Assembly (NCBI RefSeq): GCF_014851395.1
Contig: NW_024044681.1
Coordinates: forward strand, 21,530,992 to 21,594,991
Direction: 5' to 3'
Length of the DNA stretch: 64,000 bases
From: Micropterus salmoides
Lineage: Eukaryota > Chordata > Actinopteri > Centrarchiformes > Centrarchidae
A program made the position numbers and the translations under genes. The number at the start of each line of letters is the position of its first letter. The first letter of the stretch is position 1. The notes below the pieces were generated by a model. That model saw only the letters and a program-made list of their open reading frames with translations, had not been told where the DNA came from and did not search any database. This document shows, one piece after another, positions 25,401 to 40,100 of the stretch.

Positions 25401-28400
25401 TCACCTTATCGCGTTAAAATCGCCTTCTCGCGTTGTGTGTAAACACTTGCAGCGAATGTACTCACGTGAGGAAAGCGTTGCGAGGCGAAAATTCGCGCTT
25501 GGTCTGAATGCGGCATAAGGCTGCATCCAGCACACCAGAGCCTTTTCCTCCTTTGCTTGGTAAGGGACAAGGTTGCATGTGATGTGGACCAAGTCCTCTG
25601 GCCGAACCCAGCACACAGACATTATGCTGAGGCAGAATGAATCTCGCATTCAGTTTGATTCTGCGGCTGCACAACATTTTGAGTGTAATGTGCTTTTCAT
25701 TTAGAGTTTTTTGTTCTTTGGGCTTACTGTATTTTTATGCAAATGCTGAAAATAGAGATATTCAATACTGTATTACTTGCAGTACTTACAGTATACTATA
25801 TATTTACTGTACTAAGTTGTAATTACTATACTTTTTTAAATTGGAAAATATGTTTCCTTTTATGGAAAAAAAAATTCTAACTACATGCCCTGGACTCTGT
25901 GTTCTCAATTTTTTGATGTAGTGTCTAAAGAATGCTCTGTAGCGTTTTACATATTGACTGGCTGTGTTTATGTTTTGAAAGCATTGTTTGATTTTGAGCA
26001 CAGATTACATGGTTTTGAGGCTTTGATTGTTTGATTTTGCCAGAAGAGTCAGGGGTTTTGTGAATATAGTTTAAAGATTGGCTTTTGTGTTTAAAGTTTC
26101 AACAAAATGCATGAAGGTTTCAAGAAATGTGTCTTAACAATTGTGAAAAACTGTAACTCCTCTTTGAAACCTGATGTTCAGCAGGGCTCCCTTTTCAGTC
26201 TGTTAGTGAAGGTGATTGTGTTGAATGTTAACAGTTTAGCAAATGATTAGCACTTTGCCTTTTACACAACAGCAGCTACTGCTATCTTAGTTTTCTTCAA
26301 AAGAAAACAATTGACAGTGACATTTATATAATTCGCCAATCTGATTTGTAAAAACTGTATATTTATCCAACTTACAGCCGCAAATGTCAAAATAATAGAC
26401 ATAAGGGCAGTTGAAATATGATGTCCCCACCTGAGAAGACATGGTGAAGATGGTGAGATGATGATAATGATGTTGAAAGATTGTAAATCACTTAAACTAT
26501 CTGTATTTCTTTCCCATTCAAAATGTTGTTTCTGTGAAGCAGGAGATCTCTCCGTCTTTATATTACATTCTCTGCTTCCAGTATCATTACAGTTTTGTCT
26601 GAAAATTTTAATTTGTTTAAAACAAAATTTTGATTTAGTTTCTGCTAGTTGTTTTTTCCCAGGTTTGTTTTAATACCGTTTTTTAGAACCACTAACATCA
26701 TTTTGTCTAATCTAAACAAAATCAGCCCAACAACTGCCTGTTCATTTCATACCATTAACACAATTCATATTGTTTCCACAGAATATGCAGTCAATTAACC
26801 CAGTTTAAGTACAAGCTTACCCAATACCAAAACTATGGATCTTTTTTGGGTTATTTACAAATGTCAGAAATGAAGACATAATTTTCAAAACCTTAAATTA
26901 TGCATAAAGTCTCTACTTTTGCTACAATAGCAGCTCAATATCTATACTGAAACAGCTGATGAGGAATTCTGAATGAACTAATCATTGAAACATTGAGAAA
27001 TAGCTCATTTATTTGAATGTGGGTAAAACAGATCAGACACAGCTAGTTCCGGTCTCAACCAGAGACATAAACAGGTGTGGAAGTTCTTTCAATTACATAC
27101 ACAATGCAGCAAAAAGGGGACTTTCTGGAGTTGAGTTTATCCAGTGTGGATATCGAACAACACAGAAGAGGAGGGAAAGAAAGAATAATGTCTGAACAAG
27201 GGAGAAGAATAGTTGGGCCAGGGAGAGGAAGAGGGCCAGGGAGCGGTAGCTGAATCAGTAAGTGTTTCTATCCAGGTGCATATCGAGAGACGACATTAGA
27301 TGTTATGTGGATGAGAACATGTGGCCAAAGGCTGAAGATAATATGAATTAGAACAGGACAAGACTTTTTGTTTTTTTTCTCTTCTGCGCATTTTTTGTTT
27401 CAGTGTAATTGTGTATTTACATTTACTCATTTGGCGGCCACGTTTATCCAAGGTGACTTACATTTGAGTGCAATCAATATAAGATAATAAGGAGGAGAGC
27501 ACAGCAAGTGCAGAGGTTAGGGGTTAGTGATGTTATAAAAGATGTTCTCGGAAGGGATGAGTTTTCATGAGCTTCTTGAGGTTAGAGTGGAGCACCCCTG
27601 TTCTGATGGCATGTGGTAGTTTGTTTTTCCATTATGTTACATAATGGACTGAGATTGCTTTGTTTGCAGGGATGGCAAAGTCAAAAGGAATGTAACCGTA
27701 TTTGACAGTATTTTTATACATGTTGATCCCTGGCTGCAATTTCATGTTGCTAATAAAGCTTTTACTTCTGTAATTCTGTCACCTACATTTTTTTCCCTAT
27801 ACTTCATTTTATAAAGTAAAGATGACTCATTCAGTTCCACATAGTTTGTTGCCAAAAATGCACACGTTCAACCCCTCAAACCAAAAATGTAGGGTGGTTT
27901 ACAGAAAAAAGAAACTGAATTACAAAAAACAATGGATTTCACACCGTCTACTGTATGCAGGTAGAGCTGAAACATGAAAATTAATGCAGTCTTTGTAATG
28001 ACATCAAATGTTTGTATTTACAAAGTCGTTATGCTATGATTGGTTGAGCCTTGGTTGGTCCTCTTGGAAAGAAAACGTGCTGGTGTGTAGACAGAATGAT
28101 TTGATTTGAGTCAGGTTTGTTGTGTTTTGATAGAGTTTGTGAATATAGTATAGACAATGTTATTTTACATTTTGAAATGTAGAGTTGATGTTTAAAGAAC
28201 AAAATGTGGTTTAGAGCAGAAAATGTACTATTTGGCTAATTTCTGTGAGGTACATGTGTTGCTGTGTTGAGAGTTTCGACAAAGTATCTTAAGTTTAGGT
28301 AAATGCTTGTTAGCAATTGAAAAAACCTGTTATCTACTCATCTCCTTTTTCTCTTCAGTTTTATCTTTTATCACGCCCTTTGTAGTATTTAATTTGAGGA

Positions 28401-31261
28401 ATTATTGTCTGTTAAAGTCTGTCTGAGTCTGTTAAAGAACAGGAGTTGATGTTTTTGCACTTATAGGTGTCTGAATATAAAAGCCCATTGTTAGATATGA
28501 AGGATATTGCTGATGTATTTGGTGCCCTCTTTATCTGCGTTGTGCATCATGAAAGATGCTTTAGATTTTATTACTAGTGTGTTTTATTGTTCATCATATC
28601 CATTATGCTGTTTGTGGGTGAGTGTGTAAAATGCATTATAGAGCTCATCTTTTTGATTTGTGCTGCTAATGGTGTGACCTGCTGTGGTGTAACAGACAAA
28701 TAAATCCAGTCATATTAGATATTCAAACAAAGATGGTTTACTTAAACTGTAACTGTACTTTTTTTTTTGCTAAGACCTTCTGAAATGTCTAATTCCAGCC
28801 TTGTGTGTGCGAGGATGGTTGGGGTGTAATTAAGTTTATGCCAGGCCAATTTTTCTGTTCCTGTCCTGGTAACCTTTTCAGATAATAAGACATTGGACCT
28901 TTTCAAGTTTTCAAGTCTTTACTATGCCCACTCTGACAGATGGTGGTTCTATCTTTATTGAAATCTGACTCCGGGAACTCTTTAAAAGCCCTTTCTCAAA
29001 AAATAGCAGTAGTTAAGCTTTTTTATCACTGTTCAGTGTACATAATGCTTCAGACCTTTTGTCCTTTCTCCTTCTCTTTGTCTTTATCTAAGTGTATCTG
29101 CACTCTGTTAATGTGAAATGTTTTTCTAACTGTGGCATTTTATGGGTTCTGTTGTAGGTCGCTGAGGAGCAATCAGATCCGAGTGTTGTCTGATTTTGTT
29201 TTCTCAGAATACTCTTCCCTAGAGAGACTGTGAGTATTTTTATGCTGCTTCCCAAATTCTCACAGTATACACTTTTTGGTTGGTTTAGTCATCATTCAAA
29301 TGTTTCTACACTCAGTGTGTATATCTATGGCTAGTTCTCCAGATATTTTATGGATGATGACTTACAGTTTTTTCTGATTGCTCAGGGTCAGTTGTTTGAA
29401 ACTATAGGCTATTTTTGCAAAACTCTACACACTAATTACAAAACCTTACGCCAAAAAAGCAAAACATTACACATCTCTTGCAAAAGCAAACACTTCTTAC
29501 AAAACTCTTTAAAGTATTTTAAAAATTGTGTTTTCGCATCAGTACAGCACACACAAAACATCTTTGAGCAAGCACACGAAGCAGCAACTACATACTGATA
29601 GTAAAAATGAAAAACACTTGTGGTTTTTGCATTTTCTGTGTGTATAGCAGTTTGCAATAACCTTTTGTCATGCATGTAGTACAGTAAAACTCCCATACAC
29701 ACAGGTGCCCAAATGTGTAAAGTATGGATGTGTGTTCCTCACCTGTTTTACATGAATTGAGTTTATTTTTAAAGGGACTCAGCGGCTTCATCTGATGCAG
29801 GGAGACTCACTCTGTTGATGTTTTGGAACATGTGTGTTATCTGCCAATATGTGGTAGAGTAGTTTTCGGAGTGTGATGCAGTTATTTGCAAATACGATAT
29901 TTACACTGTGGATCTCCAACTCTGGGGTGAACAGGCGACCTGTTCCACCAGATACCAGGTTTTACAGTGGTGACAGATCCTTGTCATTACAGTACATATT
30001 ACTGAACCAGAACCAGTGCTGTACAGCAAAAAGTTGCTCACCAGTTCTCATTTCAAAATAACCAGATGATACCTGCAACAGAGGCTCAGACTGGGTTGAA
30101 TCCGTTGCCCAGCCTCCCTCAAACTCATCCCATGGTTGACAATTTATTTATTACGTTCCTGACTCTCCTTCCTCTTCTTTGTACTCTCCGTCTCCCCCAT
30201 CCTACTTCACCTCGGCTTCCTCCTCCTTTTACTTCTTCAAATCCTCATTCTCCTCTTCTTTCTTCACCTCCTCTTCCTACTCTTCCTCCTCTTATTCTCA
30301 CCCCTCTTACTCTCTGTCCAAATATAAAATGCCTCCACTGTTAACCTGCAGCCTAAGTGCTTAAGCTCTGATTGGTGTGTTAACTAAAAGCCAAAAGTGT
30401 TTTCACATGTGTCAATGTGAAATGCCAATTGTCAAAATAGTCTAGCAAAATATAGTAATGTTTACAGTTTTGATAGAAGTGTGTTATTGAATTGTAAACT
30501 GAGTGTAAAGCAGTGAGTTGTGTTTGAAGTTTTGCAAAAAGAGTGTGATAAAATTACAAACTGTTAAGTATTAAGCAGAGAACCTGCATTCAGTTTGGCA
30601 CACCTGGTAAATGATTTGTTAATGGTTTCAGACATAGTGCTTCAAGAATGACTGTTAATGTTCAAGAATTCAGAAAAACTGTGACCTGTGGTCTATTTAT
30701 GTATAGTGCTTAAGCTATGATTGATATCAGAGTGAACTAAAAATCAAATAAGTGTTTTCACATGTGTCAATGTGGAATGCCACTTGCCAAAATATAGTAG
30801 TGTTTACAGATTTGATAGAAGTGTGTAACTGAACTATAAACTGAGGGTGAAGCAGAGAACCTTACGTTCCGTTTGGCACACTTAAATGATATAAATGATT
30901 TGGCTGAAAGTGTTAATGGTTTCAGAAGTAGTGCTTCAAGAATGACTGTTAGATTTTAAGCATTCAGAAGAAAACTAAGAAAACAACAGTAAAGAAAATT
31001 AATGTTTGAACAAGAAGCAGAACTATTTAGCAAATACTGAAACAGAAGGACAGGCTAATACAGTATATAGATAAAATGACAAATAGAAATTAAGCACTTT
31101 AAATTCACATTCATGTTAATACGCCAGAAAAACAAAATGAATGTGGTGGTTTTATTAAGTACTTTTTTTCAAGTCTTTCAAGGTTTTCGGTATATTGCTC
31201 CAACTTCAGTCTTTAAGGTGAATAAAAGTGAAAAACAAGGTGTTTACAGCCTTCATCCTTG

Positions 31262-31309
<48 letters not shown>

Positions 31310-34143
31310 CTGTATATATATATATATAAGAAGTGCCAATAATCATCAAAATTAATATTATTCAAGGAAACATAAATTAATACTGTACGGCAGGTTAGAA
31401 CACATACTAATACTTCACCTTTTTGGGTGAATTAATTTGGTATTTAGTTATTTCAAGACATTTTCTTCATCGATCCAAACCCAGTGGACACAGTGTATTG
31501 CCATTAAACTATGCTTTTCTTGCTCGTCCAGGTAGACAAATGGATCACTGAGATCAAAATGAGCCCACACAAGAAAATGTATATTGTGCTGCCACATCAA
31601 TATAATCTAGCTTTATAGTTGTTTTTAAAATATGATAATTGCAGAACTGACGTGTTGATGGGATTGATTCTTCGTGCGAGACATGTGATGCAGTAAATCT
31701 CTGCCGGTCAGACATTTATGTCTTTTGAAAAATAGATTTGTTTGTTTGTGTGTTCTTCTTGTATACATCACTGCATTTCTCAAGTTATGCTATTTTGCAT
31801 TGCTTATGTGAGACAGATTTGACAGCAGTCTAAGCAAATATAAAAGGCTCATTCAAACATTGCTCATAAGTCTTATTGATAATGTCATGCTGTTAACCGA
31901 TAATAAGGGAGATGTAGTGACAAGTTACTAGTCTTTCTGGTGTACGTGCAATGCTAAAATAATCATTTAAAGACTACATCCCATAAATGTACATGTGTTG
32001 TGACGACAACTATATAAAAGCCACAGAAGCTCTGTGCTAATGCAGATTTTATCTTGTTATTATTACCTCTTAATTATCTCTGGTGCATTTTTACCTCTGT
32101 AAGTTGCATCATGTTGCCTTTCAAAACACCCAGTGAAAAGCCCATAAATCATCATGACAACTCTGACAAACTAAAACGGAACTGTATTGCAAAAGTCTGT
32201 TATATTGTTCACCTTGCTGTGCAATCATTCTTTCATATCTGACATTATTCTGTATGGATTCAGATGACAAAATACAATATTTTGTTCATGCTTAGTTTAA
32301 ACTGTAAAATTATCCACACAGTATGTTAAATTGTCTGTCGTCATCCGTACATACTGTACCATGCGTACAGGGTCACGTGGGGCTGGAGCCAATCCCAGCT
32401 GACATCAGGCAAAAGGCGGGGTACACCCTGGACAGGTCGCCAGTCCATCGCAGGGCCTGTACCATGTCAACCGTACTTAAGTGTGACTCATGTAATATCT
32501 CTTTGTTTAGTAATGTTCAAATGGTAAACTATAAATTGATCAAACAATTAAAGCTCTAGTCCAGCACTTCTATTTTTGCTAGGTTTTGTCCATGGGCTCT
32601 TGGGCTGCATGTGTGTGTTGTTTAGTAGCAAAGTGTGCAATGAAGTAGAAAATGATCATTTTCATCAAATCTGTGTGTCATTAAGTCTGTCTGCAGAATC
32701 CAGAATAACAACAGCAAGGCAAACATTTTCACTTAAAAGTCGGAAAAGTTCATGGAATGTTACTAAAATTGTCTAAACTTTAATCACGGATCTAAGGTCA
32801 CTAATTGTTGGCGTGTTATTCTTGTGTTTCAAAAATGTCAAAATTTGCATCTGAGCAAAGGATTGTCCTCTGCGTGTTGACTGTTCTCTGTGTGTTCATG
32901 TGGTGCATATGCGAATGACTGTATTATCCTGTCAATCTTAGTGTGAAAAGGGAAAGAAATGATTGTCTAGCGGATAATGATGATATTAGTCTAACAACAG
33001 GGTATTAATCACTTTTATGTGTGTGTATGTGTGAAATATGTTTATATGCATGAGAAAGGGAGTTAACCTACACAACTCACATTAATTATTTTTTCTATTC
33101 CCAGGTTTCTGCAAAACAACAGCCTCCAGTTCATATCTAAACATGCCTTCAGCGGCCTTCACAACTTAAAGAGGTTGTAAGTACCCCTCTCGCTCCATTT
33201 ATGTTGTTTATGTCTCCTGAAATAACTATGTGGATTTTTTTTCCATCAGTCCACTTTTTTTCTTCTCATATCTCTGATGAGCCTACTTGTCACATGTCAA
33301 ATGAAGAATGGGCAGGAAGCAATCAATTGCTGGGTTGTGTTTGTTGTATTTATCAACTCATGCTCAATAGAAGAGACGGAATTCAAGGAGCTTCACAGAG
33401 TGATTTAAAAGTAAAAAGTATATAAAACCTGGCCGGAATAGATATTGATAATGTTAAATATTATGTTAAATAGTAGGTCTTGGTTATTTGGATACAACCT
33501 ACAGAAATTGTGATCTGTATTCCAAAAAGTTTTTTACTGTATGTTTTGACTCCAAACTGTCCCTGTGACAGTGGGCAAATGCGAGATGCCATGCAAAGAT
33601 AACTAAAATCTACGTGTGATGTCTACAAATGCCAGTGCAATACCAGGTTGTTTGAGTAAGTATGTAAAGATTTGAAAGCATAGCTGTTGAGGAAGTTTTA
33701 CTGATGAAATACTAGATGTAGCAACAAAGATGATCAGTTTACTCTGAGGTATGACAAAGTAGCAAATCTTCACATTTGAGAAATGAGAATGTTTAGCATT
33801 TTGTTCACTACTATTGCTTGAATTCTGACTGAAAAGATTAGTTGATTTATGAAAAAAGCCGTTTAAGCTCTATTGTGTTTAGTATATAACTTTAAAACAT
33901 TAGAACTATAGGTTTGTTTTTGTGCACTGTATGGATCTTTGGTAGTCAGAAATTACATTAGATGTAGATGTATAGATATATTTTCATCTATCCCCTCTTT
34001 CTTTCTTTCTTTCTCTCTCTCCCAGGTTTCTCAGTGAGAACTTGATATCCTCCCTGAGTCCTGGTGTGTTCAGGGATCTCCATCAGTTAGAGTGGCTGTG
34101 AGTTACACACACACGCAGCACCTACACATGCATGCATGTATGT

Positions 34144-34179
<36 letters not shown>

Positions 34180-37100
34180 GTGTGTGTGTCTGTGTGTCAG
34201 GAAGTTATTGTCTTGTGCACTCTCCTGAGGTTATACATGAATGTAGATGGAAGGACACTGTGTGACTGTGGAAAAATAATAGAGCACATTCAAAGACACA
34301 CATGGTAGTTCTGACAGTGATTATTTGTCTTTATGGGGTTGCCAGACTCTTTTTCGCCTGGTTATATAGTCTGATACACAAATGTCTGTTTTATCCATAC
34401 ATGGGAGTCCTTGTAAGCATCTGGACATTGTTTTTAGGTTTTAATTTGTGGTTTTGGAGTCCCTCCTGATAGCAATTTCCCTTTATCAGGGTTAGCAGTA
34501 TGGTGGAGAGTTGGGAAAGAGAGCTATTTGAACCCATAACGAGTCAGAAATTATGTACAGCTGTAAGGAGTCAGTGAGGCTTATTTTCCCCTTGAATTAA
34601 TTAATTAGTATTCATCTCATTGGGTCAAGAGCTATGAGAAGTGGATTAGAGTTTTAAACTCCCTTTGCTTTAGGCCTGTTGCTTTAGGCCTGTATCAGGC
34701 TATAGCTCTTCTGCATTTAGCTCATCAGCTTTTTCTACCAATGTGAAGGAACCCATCCAACAACAATGACACTTTGATGCTACATTGATGCCTCAATGAA
34801 ACCCCAAACATGTCAACCAGAGTAGAGCTACTATTACAGTATAGCTGAGAAATATCTGAAGTCAGCTCTGTATGATTATTGTAAGGTCCATCTAGTGACA
34901 TTAAGCACCCTGCCAGAGAAGAAGTAATCACCAAAAAACAAAGCGTTAAAAACAGAAACGACTTTGCATATCTAAATCCTTTCTGTTGGCGGTGGATAAC
35001 AGATTATGAGATACGACAGAATCTTAAAAGGACCCGTTTAACTCTAGACCTGATAAGAAACAGGAGTAAATGGCATCAGTGTTTATTTATGGGACAGTAG
35101 GCCTCCAGTGAGAATATTGTGGTAAGATATGTGCGTCACAATGAGCCAAGCACAGACACAGAGAAACTAGGATTTTGGACCCAAACACAGATTACAAGGC
35201 AGAGAAGGTTCATTTTTAGTGTGTTTATTAATAATTAAAACATTGAACAAGCTTACTGAGGGTGGAGGGAGCCAACGGTCAAAAACAGGTGAGCAGTCCA
35301 ACACAAGGCAAGCAATTCCAAAAAGGGGAGCAGGCAATAATCAGATAATCAGATAATTTAGATAATCCAAAAGGAAGTCATAGGTAGATTTTGAACTATA
35401 CTATTTTTGAACTGGGAAAAAGGCTGAGACGTTTGACGCTAAACAATAGGAAGACACAGAATTAAATACACAAGAGAGAGGTGATTTAACAAGGTACAGA
35501 TGGAAACTAAAAACGAGAGCAGAGGTAAGTAACAAAGTAAAACAGGAAACACAGGAGAACAAGTAACCACTGTGGTGGGAAAAAGCGTGTTTAAATAAAC
35601 AGCTCAAGCAAACACTTGTCTTTCTGTGAATTTTATTCAAGTCTTCTGCAGAAGGAACTCACGGGGACACATACACATCAGAGAGTATCATCCGAGTGAG
35701 CTGCAGTGTAACAGCTCATGCAGCTTTTATCTTAGTCTCAGGGTCGGAGTATTATCTCATCAAAGGAACATGGTGTCTTTCAGTGTTCCCTAGGGGACAC
35801 TCAATCTGGATCTATAGAAAGACACCCATGTCCAAGGTACATGTGATGAACCACTTAAAGTCATGGACATATGTTAAAGCATCACACACATTTACCTTCC
35901 ATTGACCCCATACCCAAGAGGCTGGAGGCCCCTAGTGAGATTAGTTACATGGCAGTGTTTTAAAGATGTTCTCATGAAATTCCCATTACACCACAAAAAA
36001 GTTAAAATACACCAAATGTAAATGCTCCGTATTTGTATAGCGCCTTTCTAGTCTTTTCAACCACTCAAAGCGCTTTTACACTACATCGCATTCACCATCC
36101 ACACACTGAGCCTAAGTGTTCAAACAGAAACTCTAACATTCACACACATTCATACACTGGTGGAACAGCCACCAGGGGCAATTTAGGGTTCAGAATCTCC
36201 CAAGGACACTTCGACTGACCTTCCGATTAACGGGCAACCCGCTCTACAGCCACAGCCACCCTGTTTTAGGGGAATTAATTAATAAATGACACAAGGAAAA
36301 ACATAATACAAACAATAGGAAAAACACAGACAGGAAGCAAAGTGAACATAGCTGGAGCTGGACTCTCTGTCAGTAGTGTCAGAGAGGAGAATGCTGTCCA
36401 AACTACATGTCATCTTGAACAATGTCTCACACCCACTCCATGATGTGTTGCTCAAACACAGGAGCACTTTCAGTGCAAGACTCATTCCCCCAAAATGCAC
36501 CACTGAGCGCCACAGGAAGTCATTCCTGCCTGTGGCCATCAAACTTTATAACTCCTCCCTCTAAGTGTCTGACACACAGATACTTAGTTAGTTTTTAAAC
36601 TGGACCGTATTATCTATTTTTTTTTTTTTGCAATATTATCTGTTTAATAATTAATGAGCAATTTTCTCTGCTGCTATTTATTCACCAGTCCTTTTTGGAT
36701 CACCATAATAACTCTTAATAATGTAAATATTGTACATACCCACAATCCTTTATATTTGTCTTTATATTTTATATTTATACTCTTATATTTATATACTCTT
36801 TATCCATATACCTTTGACAAGTGTGCAATTGTGACAAAAGAATTTCCCCTCGGGGATCAATAAAGTATTTCTGATTCTGATACACAGTAGGTAGGATTTA
36901 CCAAAATAAAACCAGAACTAACCCAAAACCATATGTGTGCATGGTGTTATTGTCATAAAATGCTTCACTTTTCTTTAATCTTCTCTGATTTCATCCTCTC
37001 TGATTTCTTCCATTAGACATATCAGCTGTACTGCTTTAAAGGAATAGCTTAACATTTTGGGAAATAGGTCCATAAGGGAATCGCTAAGCTAAGCTAAGCT

Positions 37101-40100
37101 AATCACCTGCTGGCTGTAGCTTCAAATTTAACGTACAGACATGAGTGGTATTGATCTTCTCATGTAATTCTTGGTAAAAATGCAAACAAGCATATTCCCT
37201 AAAATGCTGATCTATTCTTTTCATAAGTTCGGTCATATGATTGCATCATTTAAGAGGTTTTTTATTTTTGTGCTAGGATGTTGGATCATAACCCGCTAAC
37301 CTTGTCCCAGGATACCTTCCTTGGGCTCCAGTCTCTCATGTACCTGTGAGTTGCATTGTTTTTCTTAAAAATCTTCTGTTTTATGCTGACTGAAATCAAA
37401 TCTCAAATTCCCAAATGTCCGAGTTCTCTGAAATGAGAAATGTATGATATTTCATAAACTATATCAATAGATATAGTCTAAAGAAAACATATTCCTACTC
37501 TTTGAGAATAATTGCTAACCTGAATCAGGATAGGAAAATAAACGTTATAGTCAGACCACAAAGATGGATGGATGTTCATTAGTTTTCAAATGTCATTCTG
37601 TGCATCTATCTTTCTATTGATATTTATTTACTTCAGTGCAAGAGAGGTCTTTTATACACGACTGAAAATTTAATTCCCTGTTTTTCAACACATTAATCAC
37701 TTTTGCAGTATCTTTTTTATCTCGGTCATTTATCATTGTCAGTTGTTTCTCTCTTTTTCAAACAAGTCACAGAGCTTTTGTTTCCAGGTACACAAGCTGG
37801 TGGGAAATCCTGCTGTGTGGCGCTTAACCTCTGTTTTGTTTTAACATGTTTTCCTTCTCTTGTCAGATCTATGGTGGACACCGCGCTGCAGCATCTTCCT
37901 CACCCGAGCTTCTGTCAACATATGCCTTCCTTGGACTGGCTGTGAGTCTGCTCTGACAGTGTACTTGTGTGTGTGCAGGTGTGTAGTGCATGTGTGTAAT
38001 TCAGTAGATGTCTGTACTCCAAATAATTTACCACAGACGTGTGTTTGTGTGTGCGTGTTTGTGCTTGTGTGCGTACATAAAAACAAATTAAGCTGGTAGA
38101 TAGAGGTAACAGGGGTTGCATAGCTGACAGTGGAAGGATCAGGTGAGGGGTGCACTTGACTGCATGAGAGGTGAAGTGTCCTGATCTGATGTCACCGTGG
38201 TCGGTCAGCTTGACCAACTATATTTGGTCACCAAGTGCACTCCTGCCTGAGTCTAATAACAAACTTGTGTTATTTGTAGCTTCGGTCTGTTAGCAGTATT
38301 TCCCATTACTGCTAACAGAGCTAACAATTCCAGAGCAAACAATGCCTGTCACTATGTTTTTCTTACTAGCCTATCTCAAGTTCAACTTGAATGAACAATG
38401 AAAATGAAATGGACTACATATTTACATTAACGCCACATATTTCTGCTTCTGTCAGGGATCTTGAGGGTAACCAGATTCAAACTCTCAACCACTCCATCTT
38501 GAACACCTGCAGCAAGCTTGAAGTTCTGTGAGTGTTTAAAATCTTTAAAAATGCCAAATGCTTGAAACATTTATAATTTTTATCATAGTCATAAGCCTTG
38601 TTTCCATTTCATTGAGAGAGTTTTTGACGTTTCCTAAAAGATAAACTTTAAATTAAGTGCGATGAAGGACGATGGCAAATGTAGCCACATCATTCATTTA
38701 TTCAGTAACTGTGCTTCTGCCATAAATGATGCCATGTTGTCTTTACGAACAAAACATGTTCTTCCTTAAAGGGGCTATATGCAGTTTTTCATACAAGCAC
38801 ACGCCTGATCTTAAAACTGCACCGCTGGTGGCTGCTGAAAACAACATAATGCCCCTTTAATTCATTCATTCATTCATTTTTCCTCAAAGAAACTTGCAAC
38901 CCTTTTACCATTGCATCTTTAGGACCATGAGCCACACTAACTCCGATAATAAATTCTAAGTCATAATAAACAAATTTTGATTAACCAAATCTTAAACTGG
39001 CCGTTCATGTAGGGCTTCATTTCAGCCTCTGTCTGAAACAAGCTGTAGATGCTCCTGTCTCTTGTAAAATTGCTGAAATAGTTTGACGACTTCGCCTCAA
39101 AATAAGGTTTAAAAAGCATGTTTCCAGACCTGAGTTATACTTCTACTGTGCATGCGTGCTGGTAGTGACTCATGCGCAGTAGACCCCTTACATCAGTGGA
39201 ACCACACGACTGACTGAAATATGTTTGCAGCTTCAGCAATTAAAAGAAGACGATTGGCTTTCTAGCGGGAGGGGCGGGACAACCGCCATCTTTCTCATTA
39301 TGGGCTTTCCCTATAAAGTTGTATTGAGGATTCTTAAAGTGGCGTGTCTCCTCTATATATTATAATATTATAATATTTTACATATCTCATAATAACATTT
39401 CAGACCTCTAACGTTGTGTTTTGTGGGCACTTCTACGTGCTGCTGTAAGCTCGCACGCTCACACACTTTGGCATCCGACTTGAGACAACCACTTTTCTTT
39501 TGTGGTAACTATGGTAACGTAGTCGTAACGGTCTGTTTCTGTCACTCGTTTGTGAGAAGCCAATTAAGCTAGCCGCGCCTAAATTGTTACAGTTTGAGAG
39601 TCCTACCTGAAGAGAGGCTGTGAAGTCTTCTGTTGCGCGATACGAGAACCACACACAACATAATTTATCAAATTGGGTCGGACTTGATCAATTTAGTGCG
39701 AGGATACACTTGTGACAAAGCCTGGTTTTCAGAATAAGGTGTCTAAAAGTTATATGAGTATGAAAATAAGATTAATTGGATTACATTCACAGAAAGTATA
39801 AAACATATTACATGTGTCCATTAAAAGTAAAAAAAAAAAACAACAACAATAAAATGTTAGGGAAGTTACTTATTCTATTTTGCTTTTCTTTGTTTTAGGG
39901 TTTCTGGAAAAACATCAAATAAATCTGTTGACTTTTGTTGCTGTTTCATCAACATTTATGGCTATACAATGGGTTTAAGATCAAATAGTTTACTATAGCT
40001 CAACATTGTTTGCAAAGTTCTTCATAGATAGCCTCTTAATTATGCACCAAATTAATGCATTTAACTTTAAAATGTACAAAATATGCTTTCGAGGGGGCAT

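Noticed and set aside
30066..30364. Proline/serine-rich plus-strand frames
   Set aside because: They translate a pyrimidine-rich stretch that is the antisense of a degenerate transposase lead; no independent evidence of a gene.
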